Assembly: GCA_023251275.1 (NCBI GenBank)
Contig: JAHEZC010000008.1
Location: forward strand, 1 to 13,270
Source of the DNA: Parafilimonas sp.
Lineage (GTDB): Bacteria > Bacteroidota > Bacteroidia > Chitinophagales > Chitinophagaceae
DNA: 13,270 nt
Reading direction: 5' to 3'
In this document: one piece after another, positions 6,459 through 13,270 of the stretch
How positions within the stretch are numbered: position 1 is the first letter of the stretch
Layout of the letters: the number at the start of each line of letters is the position of its first letter
Position numbers and translations under genes: made by a program
The notes under the pieces: model-generated
The model's input: the letters and a program-made list of their open reading frames with translations, nothing else
Databases searched by the model: none
Told to the model about the DNA's origin: nothing

Positions 6459-8645
6459 TTAAGTAATCGGCTGATTGTGCGGTAAAGTTAAAATAATTTC
6501 TGCTCCCTTTCCAGGTGAAGATACAATATCAATTTTACCGGAGTGCAATTCTATAATTTTAAATACGATGGCCATCCCCAGTCCCGTTCCTTCTCCCACG
6601 TCTTTAGTGGTAAAAAAAGGTTCATATATCCTGTGCTTTATTTCTTCTGTCATGCCAATGCCCGTGTCTTTTATATGAATTTCAATTTTATCATCATTTG
6701 TGTCCAGTGTGGTGATCTCAATTATCTCTTGATCGTTTTTGTTTTGTTTTGCGTTAATGGCCTGCAGCGCATTGTTAAGGATATTCATAAATACCTGGTT
6801 AAGCTTACCCGGGTAACAATCAATGTTACCTTCTGCCCGGAAATCTCTTTTCAGTGTAATATGATAGGGCATGCTGTTACGCAGAATTACGAGGGTCGAT
6901 TCGATTCCATCATGCACATTTACTGTTTTTAATTCTGCTTCATCAAGGCGGCTGAAAGTGCGCAAGCCCTGAACGATCTCTGCAGTTCGCTCTGCCCCGT
7001 CCTCTATTCCTTTGATCAGTTGTTGTATCTCATCCTTTACAAAATTAAGATCAAGGGCTTTTTGTGCATCATCTATTTCTTTTAACTGCTGTGAAATGTC
7101 TTTGTGATTTGGCGAATGTAATTCATTATACCGGCCTATGATTTCAAAAAGGTCATCAATGTCAAGGCGTAAGGGTTTAACATTTGATTTTACAAAATTG
7201 ATCGGGTTGTTTATTTCATGTGCAATGCCTGCTGTCAATTGCCCGAGTGAAGCCATTTTTTCAGCTTCTACCAACTGCATCTGTGCATCTTTCAGATTAC
7301 TTAAAGCATCGTTTAGCTGGTGATTGGTATTCTGCAGTTCTTCTGTTCGCTCCGCGACTTTTTGTTCAAGTACAATATTTTGCTCCTTTACCAGTTTTTC
7401 ATTTTCTAATGATACCCGCAATGCTGCTTCCTGTGATTTTTCCTTTTCTTTTTTGTATATATTAATACGATCAGCCAGCGCTATGGAAAGCAGTATCACC
7501 TGCATGGATGAACCCAGGTATAATACATAATTTGAAAAAGTATTATACGGATATATTCCGAGATTCCTTAACACAAATACAAACATCGCCAGGATAAAAA
7601 TAGTCCATGATATGAGGAAAAATATGCCCGAACGATTTCCCTTGCGTGCAACGATAATGGATATGATAAATGAATACAGCACCAATATAAATGCGCTTAT
7701 ATCAATAATTCTGAAGCTCCAATAGTACTGTCCTGCAATTACCAATACTACTGCTATTGCATATACGGCTATAAATAAAGAAAATCCGTGATAGAATTTT
7801 GGCAAAATTGCTTTCACATTCAGAAACAATCTTGTAAAATTAATAGCAGCAGTGCCGGCTATGGCTGTGAAAACAATTATTGCATAACGGTTAAATTCGG
7901 GATGTGCAGGCCACAAATAATGCCAGGCGTACCCCTGCAGTGTTGTTTGCGACAATGCAATAAAAAATATGTAGATGACATAATAGATATAGCTTCTGTC
8001 TCTGACTGACAGATAAATAAAAACATTGTACAGGAATAGTGCGAGTATTATACCCAGGTATAAGCTTGTGAAAATATCCTGGGTGGTTGTTTCCTGTAAA
8101 ATTTTTTCAGCAACAGCAACTTTAACCGGCAGGATTACAGGGACTTCACTTTTTATCTTAAGCAGGCAGGTTGCTGTATCTCCCGGCCTGATAGTAAGGT
8201 CAAATTGAAGGCTTTGAACCTTGTATTTTTTTACATTGAAAGGCAGATCAAAGCCTTCCTTCTGCATGGTTATTATCTTATTGCCGTTTATCCGGTAAAA
8301 TACTGCTTCATTTAATAAAGGATAATTTATGTTTATAATGAAGTTTTGCTCTGAGCCTGGGTTGTAAATGGCAAATTTTATCCAGAAATTTCCTTTTGTT
8401 AAATAAGCTCCCGGAACATTTGAATTGCTCAAAATGAAGTGATCCGAATTAACAACATTTTCTGCGTTAAGATTTCCCGTTTCATCGTGTAATACCTGTA
8501 ATTGATTCCCGATGAGTAAAACAGAATCTTCATTAAGTGTTATTACAGGCTGCTGTGCAAAACAGTTGCTATTTATACAAAGAATAAACACCGGCAGAGC
8601 CATTCTGAAACAAAAACGCTTTACAGTGTTTATTGATAATTTCAC
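6459..8645 (-). CDS. 7TMR-DISM sensor histidine kinase
   Basis: A 728-residue membrane sensor kinase starting at GTG (8645). A signal peptide (1 to about 30, ...SNCFA before QQP) precedes a periplasmic 7TMR-DISMED2-type beta-rich domain (about 38-178, with FWIKFAIYNPGSEQNF). Seven hydrophobic helices follow, at about 191-212, 219-237, 254-273, 287-304, 313-333, 339-359 and 372-392. A long coiled coil (about 395-462) leads to the phospho-His segment MASLGQLTAGIAHEINNPIN with His476. The ATPase domain has the N box VFMNILNNALQAI, G1 DTGIGM (660-665) and G2 GEGTGLGMAI (684-693). DISMED2 domains are predicted ligand-binding folds, so this kinase probably reads a small external molecule. The gene begins 12 nt after the acyltransferase-like gene. 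A later ATG (residue 15) would remove the positive n-region of the signal peptide, so GTG is preferred. Confidence 0.9.
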   Translation of the reverse strand: MKLSINTVKRFCFRMALPVFILCINSNCFAQQPVITLNEDSVLLIGNQLQVLHDETGNLNAENVVNSDHFILSNSNVPGAYLTKGNFWIKFAIYNPGSEQNFIININYPLLNEAVFYRINGNKIITMQKEGFDLPFNVKKYKVQSLQFDLTIRPGDTATCLLKIKSEVPVILPVKVAVAEKILQETTTQDIFTSLYLGIILALFLYNVFIYLSVRDRSYIYYVIYIFFIALSQTTLQGYAWHYLWPAHPEFNRYAIIVFTAIAGTAAINFTRLFLNVKAILPKFYHGFSLFIAVYAIAVVLVIAGQYYWSFRIIDISAFILVLYSFIISIIVARKGNRSGIFFLISWTIFILAMFVFVLRNLGIYPYNTFSNYVLYLGSSMQVILLSIALADRINIYKKEKEKSQEAALRVSLENEKLVKEQNIVLEQKVAERTEELQNTNHQLNDALSNLKDAQMQLVEAEKMASLGQLTAGIAHEINNPINFVKSNVKPLRLDIDDLFEIIGRYNELHSPNHKDISQQLKEIDDAQKALDLNFVKDEIQQLIKGIEDGAERTAEIVQGLRTFSRLDEAELKTVNVHDGIESTLVILRNSMPYHITLKRDFRAEGNIDCYPGKLNQVFMNILNNALQAINAKQNKNDQEIIEITTLDTNDDKIEIHIKDTGIGMTEEIKHRIYEPFFTTKDVGEGTGLGMAIVFKIIELHSGKIDIVSSPGKGAEIILTLPHNQPIT

Positions 8646-8657
8646 GGTTATCGTATA

Positions 8658-9398
8658 TTAATGAAGTTTAAGTTTAAATTCTCCCGGCTTTATTCCCTCG
8701 ATCATCAATTCATATTTAATTTCTATTTCAATTTTGCGGAGAGGCGCTCTGTCTCTAACTGTATTAAAGGGATTATTCCTTAAAGAATTTATTTTTGTTT
8801 TTGCTTCATCATTCGCATACGGAAGATTGGGCGAATCTTCCAAAAGTACGACAGTTGCGAGTAAATCAATTTTGGGATAGTAAAAAGTACCTTCATTTCC
8901 AATCTCATTTACAATTCTGCAACCTACCCACTGAGAAAATTTTACGGTGGGCGGGGCACATAATGCAAAGAGTGTATCTATACCGATTTGTGTGGTTATG
9001 GCAACCCCGGTGAGTGCAGAGAAATAACTGCCGATACCCAACCCGGCTACTTCAATCGAATTCCATAATCCGCATAATTCTCCCGTTCCTGCAGCCGAAT
9101 ATTTTTTTACTGCTTCATGTATTTTTGGATCCAGATACTCTGTGGCTTCTTCTATAGGTAATCCGGTGATGCCGTCTGCTGCATGTACTCTTGCTCCGCC
9201 ATAAGCTTTGCTTCCATCCAATGATTCAACCAACACTACGAAAACGGAAGGATTGTATGCCCATTCATCATTTGCAGAAGTGATTTTGGAAATACCGTGA
9301 TTGTCGAGTACCTTCCTGTGGCCTTCAATAAATTTTCTGCATGATGCAAAATCATTGATTGCCCTGAAAGCCTTTATTCGTACGGATGTATAACTCAT
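8658..9398 (-). CDS. GNAT-fold acyltransferase candidate (LuxI/FeeM-like), partner of the E1-nitroreductase protein
   Basis: A 246-residue cytosolic protein that I recognise only at fold level. The order of motifs resembles autoinducer synthases and N-acyl amino acid synthases: an N-terminal helix region, the strand PSVFVVLVES (about 50-59), YGGARVHAADG (66-76) where LuxI has its 'GcvRLlp' strand, and then GELCGLWNSIEVAGLGIGSY (106-125) in the position of the Glu-containing strand and CoA/ACP-binding loop. Later QWVGCRIVNEIG and FYYPKIDLLATVVL complete the fold. No signal peptide or membrane span is present. The start codon shares one base with the stop of the upstream gene (TAATG), implying translational coupling and possibly a stoichiometric complex. 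The acyl donor and acceptor are unknown. The resemblance is by eye and remote, so a function other than acyl transfer is possible. Confidence 0.6.
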   Translation of the reverse strand: MSYTSVRIKAFRAINDFASCRKFIEGHRKVLDNHGISKITSANDEWAYNPSVFVVLVESLDGSKAYGGARVHAADGITGLPIEEATEYLDPKIHEAVKKYSAAGTGELCGLWNSIEVAGLGIGSYFSALTGVAITTQIGIDTLFALCAPPTVKFSQWVGCRIVNEIGNEGTFYYPKIDLLATVVLLEDSPNLPYANDEAKTKINSLRNNPFNTVRDRAPLRKIEIEIKYELMIEGIKPGEFKLKLH

Positions 9399-11752
9399 TA
9401 ACCAAAATATAATATATCTTCTAAAGACAACCGCAAAGAACGGTTTTTTACTTCATCGCCTTTGAATATCCTGAATAAAAAGACCTCGCCTCTTTTTTCA
9501 GCACCGGGAAAAATCCGCATAAACTTTTTGCGCACTGAAATTAATTCTTCAATTGCGTTACTATCCAAACCTTCTCCATCACCATATAATACTCTCGGGA
9601 ACAAATAAAGCGGTGCTATTAATGGCTGGTAAGCGTAACCAAGCTGTGTTGACTTTAGCCATTGCCTTTGCATTGCCCTGCCTCCATTAATAAAATCAAC
9701 AGGATCATAAGCAGGCATTGTGATAAGCCCCATTGCAGCAGCATTTACGGCATTTGGCACGGAGATATTTGCAAAGGCCTTTGCTCCGTTTATCGAACGT
9801 AAAACTTTCATCACAGCATCATCACTCACTACCTGCAATGCAAGCAGCGCCTGTTGCGGAATTTCAAGTTCGGAAATATTCATTCCATTTCGCTTTGCTG
9901 TTGACTCTTCTGCTGACCAGCGCATTTCACGATGAAAAAAATCATAGTGCCCATGAGGATGCATTACTCTTATTCTGTCCACGACAGATATAATTTTACC
10001 AAGTTCCTGCAAAACATTTTTTGCTGTGATAAACGAAACGTTTGCCTGGTCAATGCTTTCCGTAACCCGCTTTAACTCTTGTAAAATTTCCGCAGGTGCA
10101 GCTTCATTCGGAATAATTTTTCTGTTGGTGCATCGCGAACGAATAAAATCATACAAAGCATCCTCCGCATGTTTTTCTGCGGTATCATCCATCAACGTTT
10201 TAAAGGTGAATACTGCAATACATTTTTTATTATTATCCGGAAAAAGTTTAATCCTGATTTCCAAAGTGTGATAATGTGTGCTCAACACCACATTTTCTAT
10301 CGCGGCGCCCAAAGAAATATAAGAAGCCATGTTTCGATAATCGCCAAACGAATAAGACCTTGCTTCTTCATGAAACAGGTAAAGCCTGCCGTTTCTGAAA
10401 AGAAATTTCCAGGGCTGATCATTTCCCGAGGATGGTGCAGCACCTGCATCGGCAGCAATTTTTCTGATGATTTCTTTATCCGGATAAATGGAATTACTGT
10501 CTTCAATATGAATGCTTTCTGTAATTTGTATCATCTCATCCATACTGAGTTCTTTCAGCATCGGCGGTGTATAAGATGGGGGAGGAGGCTCCTGGTTTTG
10601 AATAATCTTTTCGATATCCGCATAAAATCTTCCCGAAACATGTAGCTGGTTCAACAAAATTCTTCTTGCAACATCAGTTATCACACCTCCGCCTAAAATC
10701 ACGGAGGAGGCAAGTTGTGGCCAGGTGGAAAGAGTTTGTCCCAATTCAATCAATGTAACTTTTCCTCTTGCAGATACGCCACTCAACCCAACCAGTTTCA
10801 GCATCACAGGAATTTTCTGTTCCGTTGTGAGATCTTTCAGTTGATTATATTGAATATCACCTGCAAGATTATGCAGTAAGGGATAATCAGGCTGAAGGTC
10901 AAACCGTTCGATATCAACCATACACCTGTCGTTTGTTTCCATCACAACCGGTATCCTGTATTCTTTTGCTTTGCTGCGGCTTAAAATTTTTATGTCAAGG
11001 CTGTCGCATTCCTCGATCAGCAAATCGAGCTTTTCATCTTTGCAGAGAAAATCATCAATATTATTTTCTGTGATGCCTTCATGATAACAAATAACTTTTA
11101 TAAAGGGATCAAGCTCTGCAATTTCCCGTGCAAGCTGGACAGTTTTTTTTATTCCTACATTGTAAAGCCCCGTTTTTATCCGGTTAAGATTGCTTAATTC
11201 CAACTCATCAAAATCAGCAATCCTTATTTCTCCGCAGATCCGTTCCGTTGCTATTGTCAATGCTACAGCCTGGCCAACTGATAATCCAATTATACCAATT
11301 TTTTTTTGCCTTAATTCTGCCAATTCATTACCGGTGATCTTATGTTGGTTCCTGTTCGTACGCACTTCAATAAATTCATCTTCATCCAGAATATGAATCA
11401 GTTTATCCAGCCAGGGATAATAAACCCATACACCGTATGCATACATTGAAAAAATTCCTGTATGTGTTGATAAAAAATATTCAATCTCGTCAGGTGATAA
11501 ATTTTTTTCGGGGTTCCGGATTTTAAACAATTCTGTCAATTGTGAAAGGATGGTATCGTGTACCCGGGCATTAGGGTGATCTGCAAGCAGTTTTTCTAAT
11601 TTTGTCTGATCATTATCCTTGGATGCATAATAAAATTGCGGGGTGATCTCTTTGGTTACTGTTTCGGAAATAGTGTTTCTGGCTGCAATTTCCTGCGCTA
11701 ACTTTGCAGTCATCGGTATCAGATTTAAATAAAATTGAATGTATGCTTTCAT
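9398..11752 (-). CDS. E1/ThiF-like adenylation domain fused to a nitroreductase domain (Rv1355c/'MoeY'-like)
   Basis: A 784-residue two-domain enzyme. After a helical N-terminus (1-145), residues about 150-375 form an E1-like Rossmann domain: KIGIIGLSVGQAVAL (ATP-binding glycine loop, 156-160), RIADFDELELSNLNRI (acidic Asp180/Asp182 and Asn188/Asn190/Arg191 for nucleotide binding), and EECDSLDIK with Asp250 as probable Mg ligand. No CxxC zinc pairs are present, and no Cys occurs between residues 277 and 511, so the usual ThiF/MoeB catalytic Cys is missing. A proline-rich linker (388-397) leads to an FMN nitroreductase domain (about 425-770) with AADAGAAPSSGNDQPWKFLF, SLGAAIENVV and GRAMQRQWLKSTQLGYAYQP. 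Such fusions are known as the Rv1355c family and are sometimes labelled MoeY, but no molybdopterin genes lie here. A carboxylate-activating plus redox step on a small molecule is inferred. It is the first gene of the operon. Confidence 0.85.
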   Translation of the reverse strand: MKAYIQFYLNLIPMTAKLAQEIAARNTISETVTKEITPQFYYASKDNDQTKLEKLLADHPNARVHDTILSQLTELFKIRNPEKNLSPDEIEYFLSTHTGIFSMYAYGVWVYYPWLDKLIHILDEDEFIEVRTNRNQHKITGNELAELRQKKIGIIGLSVGQAVALTIATERICGEIRIADFDELELSNLNRIKTGLYNVGIKKTVQLAREIAELDPFIKVICYHEGITENNIDDFLCKDEKLDLLIEECDSLDIKILSRSKAKEYRIPVVMETNDRCMVDIERFDLQPDYPLLHNLAGDIQYNQLKDLTTEQKIPVMLKLVGLSGVSARGKVTLIELGQTLSTWPQLASSVILGGGVITDVARRILLNQLHVSGRFYADIEKIIQNQEPPPPSYTPPMLKELSMDEMIQITESIHIEDSNSIYPDKEIIRKIAADAGAAPSSGNDQPWKFLFRNGRLYLFHEEARSYSFGDYRNMASYISLGAAIENVVLSTHYHTLEIRIKLFPDNNKKCIAVFTFKTLMDDTAEKHAEDALYDFIRSRCTNRKIIPNEAAPAEILQELKRVTESIDQANVSFITAKNVLQELGKIISVVDRIRVMHPHGHYDFFHREMRWSAEESTAKRNGMNISELEIPQQALLALQVVSDDAVMKVLRSINGAKAFANISVPNAVNAAAMGLITMPAYDPVDFINGGRAMQRQWLKSTQLGYAYQPLIAPLYLFPRVLYGDGEGLDSNAIEELISVRKKFMRIFPGAEKRGEVFLFRIFKGDEVKNRSLRLSLEDILYFG

Positions 11753-11754
11753 TA

Positions 11755-11762
11755 CAAATATA
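11755..11762 (-). promoter_or_regulatory. Candidate -7 element (TATATTTG) for the E1-nitroreductase operon
   Basis: On the minus strand TATATTTG is an exact TAnnTTTG match ending only 2 nt before the annotated ATG at 11752. If real, transcription would start at or inside the start codon, giving a leaderless message. Alternatively the true start is the downstream Met14 (MTAKLAQ...). No good -33 TTTG is visible. Confidence 0.4.
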
Positions 11763-11824
11763 AGTACCGCAATAGATTATTTATGGGAAATTCAGTATTT
11801 TAGACCTAAGTTTCCGTGTATCCA

Positions 11825-12277
11825 ATGATTACTGTTCTCTATATTGATGATGAGCCCCACAACCTTGTGGCCTTTAAAGCATCTTTCAGAAGAAACTTTA
11901 ATGTGCTCACGGCAGAATCTGCCGAGGAAGGAAGAAATATCCTGGAAAATAATATAGTGCATATTATTTTAAGCGATCAGCGAATGCCGAAAATGTCGGG
12001 CATTGAATTCTTCGAATCAATCCTGGAAAAGCATCCTGACCCGATACGAATTCTTATTACCGGCTTTACAGATATCAATGCAGTGATAGATGCTATTAAT
12101 CGGGGGCAGGTGTATAAATATCTTACCAAACCCTGGAATGAAAATGATGTTAAAAATTTTATTGAGAAAGCTTATGAAGTTTACAGGCTCCGAAAAGAAA
12201 ATATTGAACTGACAAACCAGTTAATTGATGTAAATCAAAAGCTCGAATTCATAGCACGGCAAAGCTTACTTTCCTGA
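11825..12277 (+). CDS. Single-domain response regulator (CheY-like receiver with C-terminal helix)
   Basis: A 150-residue protein from the ATG at 11825; an in-frame GTG at 11816 would add three residues. It is a complete receiver: YIDDE acidic pair, phospho-acceptor Asp in ILSDQRMP, Thr in LITGFTD, and Lys in LTKPW. It is followed only by a short amphipathic helix or coiled coil (about RLRKENIELTNQLIDVNQKL) and no DNA-binding or enzymatic output. It shares roughly 65 identical residues over about 120 ungapped positions with the receiver of the hybrid kinase at 5329-6441, counted by eye. Transcribed divergently from the four-gene operon across a gap of about 70 nt, it probably takes phosphate from one of the two kinases. 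A partly matching -7 element, TAAGTTTC, lies at 11807-11814. Confidence 0.88.
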   Translation: MITVLYIDDEPHNLVAFKASFRRNFNVLTAESAEEGRNILENNIVHIILSDQRMPKMSGIEFFESILEKHPDPIRILITGFTDINAVIDAINRGQVYKYLTKPWNENDVKNFIEKAYEVYRLRKENIELTNQLIDVNQKLEFIARQSLLS

Positions 12278-12380
12278 AAATCTGATGCTGTTTTCTGTCC
12301 CGCTGTCAGTAATGACATGTTGCAACGTCAGTATAAACAATGGTGGATAAGTCAAATGAACATATATCGGCAAATGGAGT

Positions 12381-12388
12381 TAAATTTG
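12381..12388 (+). promoter_or_regulatory. Candidate -7 element (TAAATTTG) for thioredoxin
   Basis: An exact TAnnTTTG match about 41 nt before the thioredoxin ATG (12430). It gives a leader of normal length and indicates that thioredoxin is transcribed separately from the response regulator 152 nt upstream. No convincing -33 element was found. Confidence 0.4.
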
Positions 12389-12429
12389 ATGTTCCAATTA
12401 TCTAATTATTCAAAATTAAATATTCAATT

Positions 12430-12747
12430 ATGGCATTAGAATTCACGGATTCAAACTTTCAGAACGCGGTTTTAGAGAGTGATAAATTAACTGTAGTGGA
12501 CTTTTGGGCCGAATGGTGCGGGCCGTGTCGTGCAATTGGTCCGGTAATCGAGGAACTCGCGAAAGAGTATAATGGTAAAATAAATGTGGGCAAGGTAAAT
12601 GTTGACCACAATCCAAATGTCAGTATTGACTATGGTATTACTTCTATTCCTGCCATTTTATTCATAAAAGGGGGAAAAGTGGTTGACAAGCAAATAGGTG
12701 CAGTGCCCAAATACATCCTTGAGAAGAAAATACAGTCGCACCTTTAA
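12430..12747 (+). CDS. trxA: Thioredoxin
   Basis: A 105-residue classical cytosolic thioredoxin of normal length with no signal peptide. VVDFWAEWCGPCRAIGPVIE holds the CGPC redox pair (Cys30/Cys33) and the buried Asp24. GITSIPAILFIKGG holds the cis-Pro74 loop; Ala follows it where Thr is common in thioredoxins. The C-terminal helix ends KIQSHL. It reduces protein disulfides using electrons from thioredoxin reductase, which is not in this window. It has its own candidate promoter and is followed by a strong terminator, so it is probably monocistronic. Confidence 0.95.
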   Translation: MALEFTDSNFQNAVLESDKLTVVDFWAEWCGPCRAIGPVIEELAKEYNGKINVGKVNVDHNPNVSIDYGITSIPAILFIKGGKVVDKQIGAVPKYILEKKIQSHL

Positions 12748-12768
12748 AAATATTTTTAAACCCGGGAG

Positions 12769-12793
12769 AAGCAGGCTCGAAGCCTGCTTTTTT
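12769..12793 (+). terminator. Intrinsic terminator downstream of thioredoxin
   Basis: A perfect 9-bp stem, AAGCAGGCT (12769-12777) and AGCCTGCTT (12781-12789), with a CGA loop, runs into a T tract ending at 12793. It starts 21 nt after the thioredoxin stop codon. This is the clearest terminator in the window. Confidence 0.88.
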
Positions 12794-12886
12794 AGTGTAT
12801 ATAAGACAAGGAATTTCATGCATCCCGTTTTTGTGCCATACAGTTCAGTCAACATCACATAGAAATATTTCATCAGATAAATTCTT

Positions 12887-12894
12887 TATCTTCA
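12887..12894 (+). promoter_or_regulatory. Possible -7-like element TATCTTCA upstream of the nucleoside transporter
   Basis: Third copy of the octamer seen before the GNAT and Nudix genes, here 27 nt before the ATG at 12922. A second partial match, TCGCTTTG, follows at about 12895-12902 and could equally serve as the -7 box. Confidence 0.25.
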
Positions 12895-12921
12895 TCGCTT
12901 TGCATCCATACAAAACTGCTT

Positions 12922-13270
12922 ATGGAAAGATTTCATGGCTTAATCGGTATTGTATTCATTCTCGGCCTCGCCTGGCTTGCATCAAACAACAAAAAGAAAA
13001 TTAATTATCGCCTTGTATTAAGCGGCATGGGTTTGCAGGTGCTTATAGCTGTGCTCGTATTTAAAGTACCGCCTGTTGCATGGTTTTTTGAAAATCTTGG
13101 AAAAGGAATGGCTAAATTAGAACATTTTGCCTGGCAAGGCGCATCGTTTGTGTATGGAGGAGTTACTGTACAGCAAAATGACGGGACTATTGCCAGTTAC
13201 ATGAAAGGAGGTTTTGTATTCGCCTTCAATGTGACCGCCACTATTATTCTTGTTTGTGCTGTAGTTGCCA
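12922..13270 (+). CDS. Concentrative nucleoside transporter (CNT/NupC family), N-terminal part only
   Basis: Hand translation from the ATG at 12922 stays open for 116 codons to the right edge. The N-terminus reads MERFHGLIGIVFILGLAWLA, a first membrane helix, then SNNKKKINYRLVLSGMGLQV and LIAVLVFKVPP, the typical second-helix region of CNT proteins. GASFVYGG and the start of a third helix (KGGFVFAFNVTATIILVCAV) follow. CNT carriers import nucleosides using a sodium or proton gradient across the inner membrane and are normally about 400 residues or more, so over two thirds is missing. The terminator at 12769-12793 separates it from thioredoxin. Confidence 0.85.
   Translation, partial: MERFHGLIGIVFILGLAWLASNNKKKINYRLVLSGMGLQVLIAVLVFKVPPVAWFFENLGKGMAKLEHFAWQGASFVYGGVTVQQNDGTIASYMKGGFVFAFNVTATIILVCAVVA

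Noticed and set aside
7138..8208. Plus-strand open frames opposite the 7TM kinase
   Set aside because: They are antisense shadows of a well-supported gene, with low-complexity Ser/Phe-rich translations and no recognisable domain.
9398..11752. Assignment to molybdopterin biosynthesis (MoeY/MoeB)
   Set aside because: The zinc CxxC pairs and catalytic Cys of MoeB are absent, a nitroreductase domain is fused, and no molybdopterin genes are in the window.
12304..12317. Inverted repeat TGTCA-GTAA-TGACA after the response regulator as a terminator
   Set aside because: The stem is only 5 bp and no T tract follows, so it is too weak to call a terminator or an operator.
12795..13004. Plus-strand frame of 69 residues after the thioredoxin terminator
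   Set aside because: It is out of frame with the clear CNT transporter start at 12922, overlaps it, and has no recognisable features.

Overview
The window looks like chromosomal DNA of a Bacteroidota bacterium, probably Chitinophagaceae or a close relative. It is AT-rich, genes lack clear Shine-Dalgarno sequences, several starts sit just behind a TAnnTTTG-type -7 element, and the gene families (TPR-tailed secreted hydrolase, 7TMR-DISM kinase, single-domain 'IDDE...DQRMP' receivers, CNT nucleoside transporter) are common there. The lineage is an inference from style, not from a marker gene. I see no rRNA, tRNA, CRISPR array, insertion sequence or phage gene.

Layout. Positions 1-1507 (minus) hold a secreted alpha/beta hydrolase with a C-terminal TPR-like tail, cut by the left edge. 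After a 427-bp AT-rich gap comes a small antitoxin-like gene (1935-2177) and a decayed RelE/ParE-type toxin (2162-2463), broken by a frameshift and an in-frame stop. Next are single-gene metabolic functions: a phosphinothricin-acetyltransferase-like GNAT (2477-3025), a Nudix hydrolase (3060-3632), a membrane-anchored or exported thioredoxin-fold protein on the minus strand (3621-4088), and a Gfo/Idh/MocA oxidoreductase (4222-5301).

The centre (11752 down to 5329, minus strand) is a tight four-gene operon: an E1/ThiF-like adenylation domain fused to a nitroreductase domain (Rv1355c/'MoeY'-like), a LuxI/FeeM-like GNAT-fold acyltransferase candidate translationally coupled to it (TAATG overlap), a 7TM-DISM sensor histidine kinase, and a receiver-histidine kinase hybrid. 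A single-domain response regulator, a clear paralogue of the hybrid's receiver, is transcribed divergently (11825-12277). Two biosynthetic-looking enzymes placed directly before an extracellular-sensing 7TM kinase and two receivers suggest a self-contained 'make a small molecule and sense it' module. This is the most interesting content of the window. The product is unknown, and no DNA-binding output is present.

The right end carries classical thioredoxin (12430-12747) with a strong intrinsic terminator (12769-12793), then the N-terminal part of a concentrative nucleoside transporter (12922 to the right edge). The two genes cut by the window edges were translated by hand.
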